This document shows, in pieces, positions 9,628-16,720 of a stretch of 16,720 bases of DNA (within the stretch, counting starts at the first letter, position 1; each line of letters starts with the position of its first letter). The stretch is taken from the NCBI GenBank assembly GCA_001247695.2, contig LGRX02034628.1:1-16720 (forward strand), written 5' to 3'. The DNA comes from Cymbomonas tetramitiformis. Its lineage: Eukaryota; Chlorophyta; Pyramimonadophyceae; Pyramimonadales; Pyramimonadaceae. Below the pieces are notes generated by a model. It searched no databases. It worked only from the letters and a program-made list of their open reading frames with translations, and was not told where the DNA came from. Position numbers and translations under genes: made by a program.

Positions 9628-10322
9628 GAATGCTCTCGTTAGCACTGGTTGGGATTACAATACTAAGAACCACAAGGTTGGATATCGGATATTTCGGTTA
9701 AAACTTATTGTCGGAGTTACTAGCAACCCGATGTTGGTTGCCAATGCTTGTAACTTAATTAAAAAACGGTTGTGAGAGCTTGCTCAACTCTTTTAGTAGT
9801 AACTTGTCGACTCGACTCCCTCAGCTCACCTCGGATTCGAACTTTCGAATGTCACATGGTCAGTCACTTCGTATGCAGTAGTCTCGATATATGTCTTGTC
9901 ATACAACCCTTGGACTGCAGCTGCCAATAAACTCTGATCTGTCTTCTGAATAATCCCAGATCTCTCCTCCGAATAATTATAGATGTGCTGATGTGGCAAG
10001 AACGGTGGCTCCCCTGGTTTCCCTCCATCAATTCTGTTCGGCTGTTTGAGTCCTGAAGGTTTCCCACAATTTCTGGATGGTTTCCCGCCAATTCTCTCAA
10101 GCTGATCTACTGTGGGTGCAGATATTCAAATGTCACAGTCTGTCAATCACCCTCGTCACACCTCTCGGTCATATTGGCGATTACCAGCAGTGTTGTCACT
10201 CGCCACTCTGACACGTCTGTCTCTCGTACTGACTCGCGATTCACCCTAGTACAACTCTCACCCCCTTTTAGGCACGCCTACGTCCTCTGTCAGGGCTCGC
10301 TTATGCGAACGCTATCTTGACG
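9628..10322. other. Intergenic, pyrimidine-rich, no gene seen
   Basis: There is no supported gene. The + strand is C/T-rich from about 9800 to 10280, with GGTTTCCC repeated three times between 10010 and 10090. A 78-codon minus-strand frame (9864-10100) has no recognisable features. The region could be decayed transposon sequence, but I see no LTR ends, primer-binding site or polymerase motif. Confidence 0.45.
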
Positions 10323-10610
10323 CGGCTGCTATTGAACAGTAACAGCCGTAAGTAATATTATGGTGGGTATGAGTGCAGCAGCCTGGTGACCCTTGCTTGG
10401 CTTGAGCCCAATGCTCCTCATATACTTCCAGTGCCCTCACGCATCTCATGCGTTACCACCATCGGGTTGTAAACCCGAGGGCACTGGGTGAACTACCCGC
10501 ATCGGCTGGTCGATATAGCCGTTGATGCTCGCATGCTGTTCATTTCATGCTTGAAGCGAAGGCGCGTCTTCTCAGAACACTTCGGTTCTTCAAGACTTGT
10601 CTTGCTTCGC
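10323..10610. other. Cluster of strong hairpins, including a three-way junction
   Basis: Three structures lie close together. (1) 10323-10348: CGGCTG pairs with CAGCCG, with further pairing inside. (2) 10428-10487: outer stem CCAGTGCCC/GGGCACTGG encloses two perfect hairpins, ACGCAT-CTC-ATGCGT (10439-10453) and TCGGGTT-GTA-AACCCGA (10462-10478), forming a three-way junction. (3) 10556-10610: outer stem GCGAAG/CTTCGC encloses GTCTT...AGAAC-ACTTCG-GTTCT..AAGAC. The pairing potential is seen directly. Whether it acts as RNA, or in which strand, is unknown. Confidence 0.5.
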
Positions 10611-10726
10611 CATCTCGATGCCAATACCTGGCCTCTCGATGACAGATGTCACTCACCTTAGGTGGATGACAGACATTATGACTGTACATGTCATAGTCGA
10701 CCGTACTGACAATACTCGACGACTGT

Positions 10727-10795
10727 ATGTCATTATGACATATGACATGACATGACATGGTATGACATGTATGACATGTATGACACATGTGTCAT
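10727..10795. repeat. TGACATG microsatellite
   Basis: Repeats of TGACATG/TATGACATG, ending in the palindromic ACACATGTGT. Related TGACA and TGTCA words are scattered from about 10640. The minus-strand open frame that reads it as Cys-His-Thr repeats is an artefact of the repeat. Confidence 0.85.
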
Positions 10796-11145
10796 CGGTC
10801 TTATCCCTGACGGAGCTCCCCTCTTAGAAGTGTTGTGACCTCACAATATAGGGTGCATACCTTTGTATATGTCTTTGATGTCTTTGTTGTTGAACTGGCC
10901 AGTCTTCTTACACCGATGAGGCGTCCCTCAAGGTGTTTTTAGGATATCGGGGGGAACTGAGTCCACTTTAAACCCTCAACATAGGCTTTTAGCCTTTATA
11001 TATATGTATATAAGTCCCAGTGTATACTATGATGTATACATCTGTCACAAGTCTGTAATATATCTCACTTGCACTCATGAAATTGAAATTGATATTTTTT
11101 CATGGTGTTCTGTGAAGATATGTGCATGGTCATTATTTGGGGCAG
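10796..11145. other. Intergenic, no gene seen
   Basis: AT-rich sequence with a TATATATATGTATATAA stretch around 10998-11014 that could be a TATA region or simple repeat. No exon, RNA gene or transposon end could be supported. Confidence 0.4.
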
Positions 11146-11428
11146 GGAAGATATCTTACCCCGATTGGCCGGCCCCGGGCCGAACTGAGTCGCCAAAATG
11201 AGGCCCGGGCCGAAAAGGGGCCGAAAGAGAAATTGCTTTGGGGCCGAATCAATTTGGCGCAAACTTCTAAAATTTTGATGAAAATTTTGCGAATTTTGCA
11301 TTTTCCCATACTTAAGATTAAAATTTTCGCGCCTGCGGCGGGCATTTTGTAGTTCGGACCGGGCGGGCCGAAGGCGGGCCGAAAGAATTTTGGATTTGGG
11401 GCCGTACCAGCTCCACGGAAGATATCTT
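11146..11428. mobile_element. GGCCGAA-rich insert bounded by a 12-bp direct repeat
   Basis: GGAAGATATCTT occurs at 11146-11157 and again at 11417-11428. Between them lie about 260 bp with six or seven GGGCCGAA words on both sides of an AT-rich core (TTCTAAAATTTTGATGAAAATTTTGCG). A perfect 12-bp repeat at both ends is what a target-site duplication looks like. The 12-mer contains the palindrome AAGATATCTT, which makes chance recurrence somewhat more likely. No coding capacity or terminal inverted repeat was seen, so the class of element is open. Confidence 0.4.
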
Positions 11429-12314
11429 CACTGATTTGGGGTTTTACTGATTGAAACCCATGATAAATAGACCAACGAAACCCTAAAACATATATGTAGA
11501 TTTATCAATAGTGACTTGCAGTCACTTAAGTGATGACTTGTCAGATGGTTTATTACTTACTTAGGACTGTCAACTCCTTAGATAACCTTAGCTAGTAGCT
11601 TCAGGCGAGACTTACTCCTCGGTTCGGTCGCCTGTCCTTGGTTGTTGATCACGTTGCCTGCCCACGAATGGGTCTGCTGGAGGTCTGCTTTATCTCTTTG
11701 GATCTATGACAATACTCTGGATGGTAGTGCCATCCATATCACTTGAACAAGGATTCTAACTAAAATTCACTAAGTTTTACTAAAAGAATCGAGAATGGTC
11801 CTAAAGTGTCAAAATGCCTCCTAAAGCTGGGTAATTGGGATTTGGTGTCCTAAACACGCCCCTAAAAGCCCCTAAAAGCCGCGGAGACAGGCGAGAATCT
11901 GAGATCGAGAGCCTAAACGCTTGTATAAATTTAAAGAAAGGCTAATCGACGTGTATAAATTGCGAGAACATGGGGGAAGGCATACAGTCGCGGTATAAAT
12001 GATAGAAATTCCATGGCAAGCAGGTGATGAGTGCATGAATATAAACTAAGATAATAAGATAGCGAAATCGCATGCATGGCCATGGCCGTCATCACGACGA
12101 GTCGATGGCGCTTGCGATCGATTGCGCACGATGATGATATGCAAGGCGAGATATCCCGCCTGTTGCCTGCGCCACACCAAGTCGTGTTTGACTTGAAGTT
12201 CTTTACGATTTGAAAACGAGCGGCTGACTCTCGCAAGAGAGTTAAAAAAAAAAGCAGCAAGCTGCAATGGAGAAAACGGGAGACAGCGGTCTTTCTTCGA
12301 AGAGGCAAAGTAGG
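11429..12314. other. Intergenic, small repeats, no gene seen
   Basis: Visible items: hairpin AGTGACT-TGC-AGTCACT at 11510-11526, tandem GCCCCTAAAA at 11858-11877, and TATAAAT three times at 11924-11930, 11954-11960 and 11994-12000. A 174-codon minus-strand frame (11931-12455) overlaps the tRNA-like sequence and has no recognisable domain, so it is not called. Confidence 0.45.
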
Positions 12315-12503
12315 TGTGTTGTCACCTAGGAACCCCACCTTACTTGGGTACAGAAAATCTTCAAACCCAACAGAATTTTGTGGCATTAGCTCAAAGGTAG
12401 AGCACCAAACCATCTTGGTTTGGAGATCTCGGTGCAAGTCCGAGGTGCCACACATTAAAGGTGCGCTATCTTTCTCGTACCCCTTTTGTTTGGAGGCGAA
12501 AGC
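12315..12503. repeat. 189-bp direct repeat, copy 1
   Basis: Identical over its whole length to 12826-13014, 511 bp downstream. It contains a tRNA-like sequence in its middle third and ends at GGCGAAAGC. Identity breaks off sharply on both sides, which indicates a recent duplication or two insertions of the same element. Confidence 0.9.
12380..12452 (+). tRNA. tRNA-like gene, copy 1, abnormal anticodon loop
   Basis: This 73-base sequence folds as a cloverleaf. The acceptor is GTGGCAT/GTGCCAC (7 bp, one G-T) with a discriminator A. T8 and A9 are present. The D arm is GCTC/GAGC with loop AAAGGTA, which keeps A14, G18, G19 and A21. The T arm is CTCGG/CCGAG with loop TGCAAGT. The anticodon arm pairs CCAAAC/GTTTGG around CATCTTG. 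Two oddities: position 33 is A instead of T, and T-loop position 55 is G instead of T. A central TCT would read as Arg if decoded. A T4 run at 12484 could end Pol III transcription. A tRNA pseudogene or tRNA-derived element is as likely as a working tRNA. Confidence 0.45.
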
Positions 12504-12825
12504 CTTCTTTTATTTTCTGCCAAGATTCGCAGACCTTTTGCTGGCGGGAAAACGAGAAACCTGCCGGCAATTGTGACGCAACAGGCGCTTTCCTTGCGAA
12601 GAACTACCCCGAATTGCGTTTTCATTTGCGTTCATCGGACATTTTTTCCGAAAGTTGCGTATTCCCTTGGGTAGGTCATGCCTTTGGTCACAGTTTTTGC
12701 AGAGGTGCGTTTTCCGGAACGACGGTTGACCGGACGTGAATTCTAACTTCACGACGAAGTTCCCCGTGAAAAATCAGGACATGTGGTACGTTTTACATTT
12801 GCGTTTGAGTTTTTCTTTGAAAAGA
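12504..12825. other. Spacer between the 189-bp repeats
   Basis: About 320 bp of moderate GC with no supported gene. Several short words recur (TTGCGTTTTC-like and GTTTTC). A minus-strand 80-codon frame (12510-12752) includes a CKNCDQRH segment that could suggest zinc binding, but nothing else supports it. Confidence 0.4.
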
Positions 12826-13014
12826 TGTGTTGTCACCTAGGAACCCCACCTTACTTGGGTACAGAAAATCTTCAAACCCAACAGAATTTTGTGGCATTAG
12901 CTCAAAGGTAGAGCACCAAACCATCTTGGTTTGGAGATCTCGGTGCAAGTCCGAGGTGCCACACATTAAAGGTGCGCTATCTTTCTCGTACCCCTTTTGT
13001 TTGGAGGCGAAAGC
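12826..13014. repeat. 189-bp direct repeat, copy 2
   Basis: Exact copy of 12315-12503. The sequence after it (GAAAGCTTTTGTTTGGGG) differs from that after copy 1, which sets the right boundary at 13014. The left boundary at 12826 follows from the differing bases upstream. Confidence 0.9.
12891..12963 (+). tRNA. tRNA-like gene, copy 2, identical to copy 1
   Basis: Every base is identical to 12380-12452, including the missing T33 and T55, so the two copies either arose recently from one source or are kept alike. The same T4 run follows about 32 bases downstream. The interpretation limits are those given for copy 1. Confidence 0.45.
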
Positions 13015-13560
13015 TGAAAGCTTTTGTTTGGGGTGCCAGGTGCCCTTCGTGAATGTTGGTCGTTGCCGCGATTTCGAGGTATGTAGCAACGCATGCGAAC
13101 CTGTTGACCAGGCTCTTTGTAGACGAACTATTTTTGCAGAAGGTATCCATCCTGTGGATGGGAATGACGAGGAACGAACCTTCTTTCGAAATGGAAACTT
13201 TGCAGCCTTTTTATGGAGTTGTTATCCCTTGAAAAACTAGTAACAATTTTTTATGTGTGCATGAATGGAGAGAGCCTTCTCCTTTCAAACTTTGAGAACT
13301 TGTGTGTTACTCACCCGAAGTTGTGCTAGCCATGCCTGAACTCTTGTGCAGTGCCAAAACCGTGGATCTCTCGTGTAGTGCCAAGCATTCTTGAAGCCAC
13401 TCATGAAAGTCATAATGAGAAGGTAACAACTTTAGGCAAAAACAATAACAGTTTGCGAAATTTGCATACCGACGTGTTCCCCATACTCGCTCTTCCATAT
13501 CGCACTTGTGTGTCCGATGCGTCTTTCTTTCTCCTTTGCTTTCGAAGTTCTTTTGACATG
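13015..13560. other. No confident gene; possible short Cys-rich frame
   Basis: An open frame continuing out of the second 189-bp repeat ends at a stop at 13238-13240. Its unique part (about 75 codons) is Cys-rich, with CLGCQVPF near its start, but it begins inside a duplicated non-coding segment. The remainder of the interval, from 13241, shows GTGCAGTGCCAA and GTGTAGTGCCAA as near-repeats at about 13348-13382 and nothing else. Confidence 0.35.
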
Positions 13561-13664
13561 CGTAGTCACGTATTATTCAAGTGGTTAGCGACTCACTTGA
13601 TTTGTAGGAATCCGTAGTCACGTATTATTCAAGTGGTTAGCGACTCACTTGATTTGTAGGAATC
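13561..13664. repeat. 52-bp tandem duplication
   Basis: Bases 13561-13612 are repeated exactly at 13613-13664. The unit starts CGTAGTCACGTATTATTCAA and ends TTTGTAGGAATC. It contains AAGTGGTTAGCGACTCACTT, whose arms AAGTG and CACTT pair. Confidence 0.95.
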
Positions 13665-13870
13665 GTTGTCCTTAAAGGGGCACGTGCCATAGTAGCATTC
13701 ATGGTGGCCATGATGCCCGAGACAACATTTCGCCTTCTAATAACAATTGCATGGAACTATTAGGAATCTTGAATTTTTTGTTTGAGTAGGTTGTCAAGTC
13801 TTTAGAGCACTCTCTTAGCGTGATCTTTACATGTGAGTACGAAAAGCAAAGACTTCGAACAAGGACAATC
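13665..13870. other. No feature seen
   Basis: About 200 bp of AT-leaning sequence between the tandem duplication and the foldback. I see no gene, repeat or RNA structure I can support. Confidence 0.4.
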
Positions 13871-13963
13871 AAAGACACAATGAATAGCTCGACTTGTAGC
13901 CAAGCGTGCGCGTGTTTACCACTGGCATGTCTTTTGGCTCGTCGGGCTATTCATTGTGTCTTT
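13871..13963. repeat. Long foldback (23-bp inverted repeat)
   Basis: AAAGACACAATGAATAGC plus TCGAC (13871-13893) is the reverse complement of 13941-13963 with one mismatch. Inside, AGCCAAG and CTTTTGGCT can extend the stem. The loop segment 13889-13944 recurs without the outer arms at 14081-14135. This could be a foldback element or the result of a local inversion-duplication. Confidence 0.75.
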
Positions 13964-13994
13964 AATCCGCCACCGGTGTAGGGTCGGGTGGTGG

Positions 13995-14028
13995 GTAAGT
14001 TGTAGACACTAAAGTGTTTACAACTTAC
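13995..14028. repeat. Near-perfect palindrome
   Basis: GTAAGTTGTAGACACT (13995-14010) and AGTGTTTACAACTTAC (14013-14028) pair at 15 of 16 positions around a 2-base centre. GGTCGGGTGGTGGG just before it and GTTGTAGACA inside it match words of the 203-bp satellite, so this is probably a decayed edge of that array. Confidence 0.7.
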
Positions 14029-14080
14029 TCCGTCTTTGGTGTAAGGCCGATGGTGCCATGGTGTCCCCTCAACAGGGTTG

Positions 14081-14135
14081 TCGACTTGAGCCAAGCGTGC
14101 GCGTGTTTACCACTGGCATGTCTCTTGGCTCGTCG
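14081..14135. repeat. Second copy of the foldback loop segment
   Basis: TCGACTTGAGCCAAGCGTGC onward to CTTGGCTCGTCG matches 13889-13944 with one indel and one substitution. It directly precedes the satellite array and lacks the flanking arms that make copy 1 a foldback. Confidence 0.8.
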
Positions 14136-14146
14136 TGCAATGGTGT

Positions 14147-16720
14147 ATGGTCCGGTCAGACAAGGTCGGGTTGGTGGGCGTTCGGCTCACGCACGTCATG
14201 CGAAGGCGCACCCTCTAGTTTACCCGCGCCAGCTCTGCACTTATGGGATTACACCCGGCCTGTGTACGCAGCTCGTGGGAGGGGCGGATGATGTGAGGTC
14301 ATGGGAGGGAGAGTCGTTTGTTGTGTGGCCGTTCAGTTGGAGGGGGGTGTAGAGTTGTAGACAAGGTCGGGTTGGTGGGCGTTCGGCTCACGCACGTCAT
14401 GCGCAGGCGCACCCTCTAGTTTACCCGCGCCAGCTCTGCACGCATGGGATCACACCCAGCCTGTGTACGCAGCTCGTGGGAGGGGCGGATGATGTGAGGT
14501 CATGGGAGGGAGAGTCGTTTGTCGTGTGGCCGTCGTCAGTTGGAGGGGGGTGTAGAGTTGTAGACAAGGTCGGGTTGGTGGGCGTTCGGCTCACGCACGT
14601 CATGCGCAGGCGCACCCTCTAGTTTACCCGCGCTAGCTCTGCACGCATGGGATCACACCCAGCCTGTGTACGCAGCTCGTGGGAGGGGCGGATGATGTGA
14701 GGTCATGGGAGGGAGAGTCGTTTGTCGTGTGGCCGTCGTCAGTTGGAGGGAGGTGTAGAGTTGTAGACAAGGTCGGGTTGGTGGGCGTTCGGCTCACGCA
14801 CGTCATGCGCAGGCGCACCCTCTAGTTTACCCGCGCCAGCTCTGCACTTATGGGATCACACCCAGCCTGTGTACACAGCTCGTGGGAGGGGCGGATGATG
14901 TGAGGTCATGGGAGGGAGAGTCGTTTGTCGTGTGGCCGTCGTCAGTTGGAGGGGGGTGTAGAGTTGTAGACAAGGTCGGGTTGGTGGGCGTTCGGCTCAC
15001 GCACGTCATGCGCGGGCGCACCCTCTAGTTTACCCGCGCCAGCATTGCACTTATGGGATCACACCCAGCCTGTGGGAGGGGCGGATGATGTGAGGTCATG
15101 GGAGGGAGAGTCGTTTGTCGTGTGGCCGTCGTCAGTTGGAGGGGGTGTAGAGTTGTAGACAAGGTCGGGTTGGTGGGCGTTCGGCTCACGCACGTCATGC
15201 GCAGGCGCACCCTCTAGGTTACCCGCGTCAGCTCTGCACTTATAGGATCACACCCAGCCTGTGTACACAGCTCGTGGGAGGGGCGGATGATGTGAGGTCA
15301 TGGGAGGGAGAGTCGTTTGTCGTGTGGCCGTCGTCAGTTGGAGGGGGGTGTAGAGTTGTAGACAAGGTCGGGTTGGTAGGCGTTCGGCTCACGCACGTCA
15401 TGCGCAGGCGCACCCTCTAGTTTACCCGCGCCAGCTCTGCACTTATGGGATCACACCCAGCCTGTGTACGCAGCTCGTGGGAGGAGCGGATGATGTGAGG
15501 TCATGGGAGGGAGAGTCGTTTGTCGTGTGGCCGTCGTCAGTTGGAGGGGGGTGTAGAGTTGTAGACAAGGTCGGGTTGGTGGGCGTTCGGCTCACGCACG
15601 TCATGCGCAGGCGCACCCTCTGGTTTACCCGCCCCAGCTCTGTACGCATGGGATCACACCCAGCCTGTGTACGCAGCTCGTGGGAGGGGCGGATGATGTG
15701 AGGTCATGGGAGGGAGAGTCGTTTGTCGTGTGGCCGTTCAGTTGGAAGGGGGTGTAGAGTTGTAGACAAGGTCGGGTTGGTGGGCGTTCGGCTCACGCAC
15801 GTCATGCGCAGGCGCACCCTCTGGTTTACCCGCGCCAGCTCTGTACGCATGGGATCACACCCAGCCTGTGTACGCAGCTCGTGGGAGGGGCGGATGATGT
15901 GAGGTCATGGGAGGGAGAGGCGTTTGTCGTGTGGCCGTTCGGTTGGAGGGGGGTGTAGAGTTGTAGACAAGGTCGGGTTGGTGGGCGTTCGGCTCACGCA
16001 CGTCATGCGCAGGCGCACCCTCTAGTTTACCCGCGCCAGCTCTGCACGCATGGGATCACACCCAGCCTGTGTACGCAGTCCGTGGGAGGGGCGGATGATG
16101 TGAGGTCATGGGAGGGAGAGTCGTTTGTCGCGTGGCCGTCGTCAGTTGGAGGGTGTGTAGAGTTGTAGACAAGGTCGGGTTGGTGGGCGTTTGGCTCACG
16201 CACGTCATGCGCATGCGCACCCTCTAGTGTACCCGCGCCAGCTCTGCACGCATGGGATCACACCCAGCCTGTGTACGCAACTCGTGGGAGGGGCGGATGA
16301 TGTGAGGTCATGGGAGGGAGAGTCGTTTGTCGTGTGGCCGTCGTCAGTTGGAGGGGGGTGCAGAGTTGTAGACAAGGTCGGGTTGGTGGGCGTTCGGCTC
16401 ACGCACGTCATGCGCAGGCGCACCCTCTCGTGTACCCGCGCCAGCTCTGCACGCATGGGATCACACCCAGCCTGTGTACGCAGCTCGTGGGAGGGGCGGA
16501 TGATGTGAGGTCATGGGAGGGAGAGTCGTTTGTCGTGTGGCCGTCGTCAGTTGGAGGGGGGTGTAGAGTTGTAGACAAGGTCGGGTTGGTGGGCGTTCGG
16601 CTCACACACGTCATGCGCAGGCACACCCTCTAGTTTACCCGCGCCAGCTCTGCACTTATGGGATCACACCCAGCCTGTGTACGCAGCTCGTGGGAGGGGC
16701 GGATGATGTGAGGTCATGGG
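14147..16720. repeat. Satellite array, ~203-bp unit, at least 12 units, continues past the window
   Basis: The anchor GACAAGGTCGGG occurs at 14159, 14360, 14563, 14766, 14969, 15158, 15361, 15564, 15765, 15966, 16168, 16371 and 16574. Spacings are 201, 203, 203, 203, 189, 203, 203, 201, 201, 202, 203 and 203. Units are nearly identical. They are rich in G on this strand (GGGAGGGGCGGATGATGTGA, GGAGGGGGGTG) and carry GCACGTCATGCGCAGGCGCA. The 189-bp unit has lost the bases around TACGCAGCTCGTG. The period is not a multiple of three, so the 60-110 codon frames here are artefacts. A centromeric, subtelomeric or rDNA-spacer satellite is possible; sequence alone does not decide. Confidence 0.95.

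Noticed and set aside
9829..9850. Possible minus-strand tRNA B box (GTTCGAATCC)
   Set aside because: No T-arm stem, acceptor stem or D arm can be paired around it.
9628..11760. LTR retrotransposon
   Set aside because: I found no pair of long direct repeats, primer-binding site, polypurine tract or reverse transcriptase and integrase motifs.
11931..12455. 174-codon minus-strand frame
   Set aside because: It runs antisense through the tRNA-like sequence and the duplicated block, and shows no family features.
14014..16633. Many open frames of 60-110 codons on both strands in the satellite
   Set aside because: They are the same frame repeated unit by unit. The period of about 203 bp is not a multiple of three, so no frame continues, and there is no domain.
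14159..16720. CRISPR array
   Set aside because: The whole ~203-bp unit is conserved, with no short repeat alternating with unique spacers.

Overview
The window looks like nuclear DNA of a eukaryote with spliceosomal introns, possibly a green-lineage alga. The evidence is one gene of about 15 short exons whose junction phases all match across GT-AG introns, plus abundant microsatellite, minisatellite and satellite DNA and no bacterial-type operon. The lineage is inferred from the style of the encoded protein and is not proven.

Left edge (1-331): a G-rich block of imperfect repeats bounded by a 20-bp terminal inverted repeat, resembling a small non-autonomous DNA element. Positions 332-698 form a plausible promoter. 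It has two ACGT-core bZIP sites (one a perfect TGACGTCA palindrome), a TATA-like box near 587 and a short leader.

Positions 699-6841: a multi-exon gene on the + strand for a bZIP transcription factor of about 526 residues. The basic region is split by an intron, but joining the exons restores both the N-x7-R signature and the R-x9-L spacing to the first zipper leucine. A second coiled coil and a long helical C-terminal half follow. Introns 7 and 8 carry a 33-bp minisatellite and an AT-rich TGCATATTCC repeat field.

Positions 6842-14140: mostly non-coding and AT-richer. It contains scattered perfect inverted repeats, a cluster of branched hairpins (10323-10610), a TGACATG microsatellite, a GGCCGAA-rich insert bounded by a 12-bp direct repeat (11146-11428), and an exact 189-bp duplication. 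Each copy of that duplication carries a complete tRNA-like cloverleaf with an abnormal anticodon loop. A 52-bp tandem duplication and a long foldback follow.

Positions 14147-16720: a homogeneous G-rich satellite with a unit of about 203 bp, twelve full units plus a partial one, running off the right edge. It is not coding, because the period is not a multiple of three.

The only gene I can support with confidence is the bZIP factor. Its own promoter carries the kind of site a bZIP dimer binds, so autoregulation is a reasonable hypothesis. I found no rRNA, CRISPR array or recognisable transposase or reverse transcriptase.
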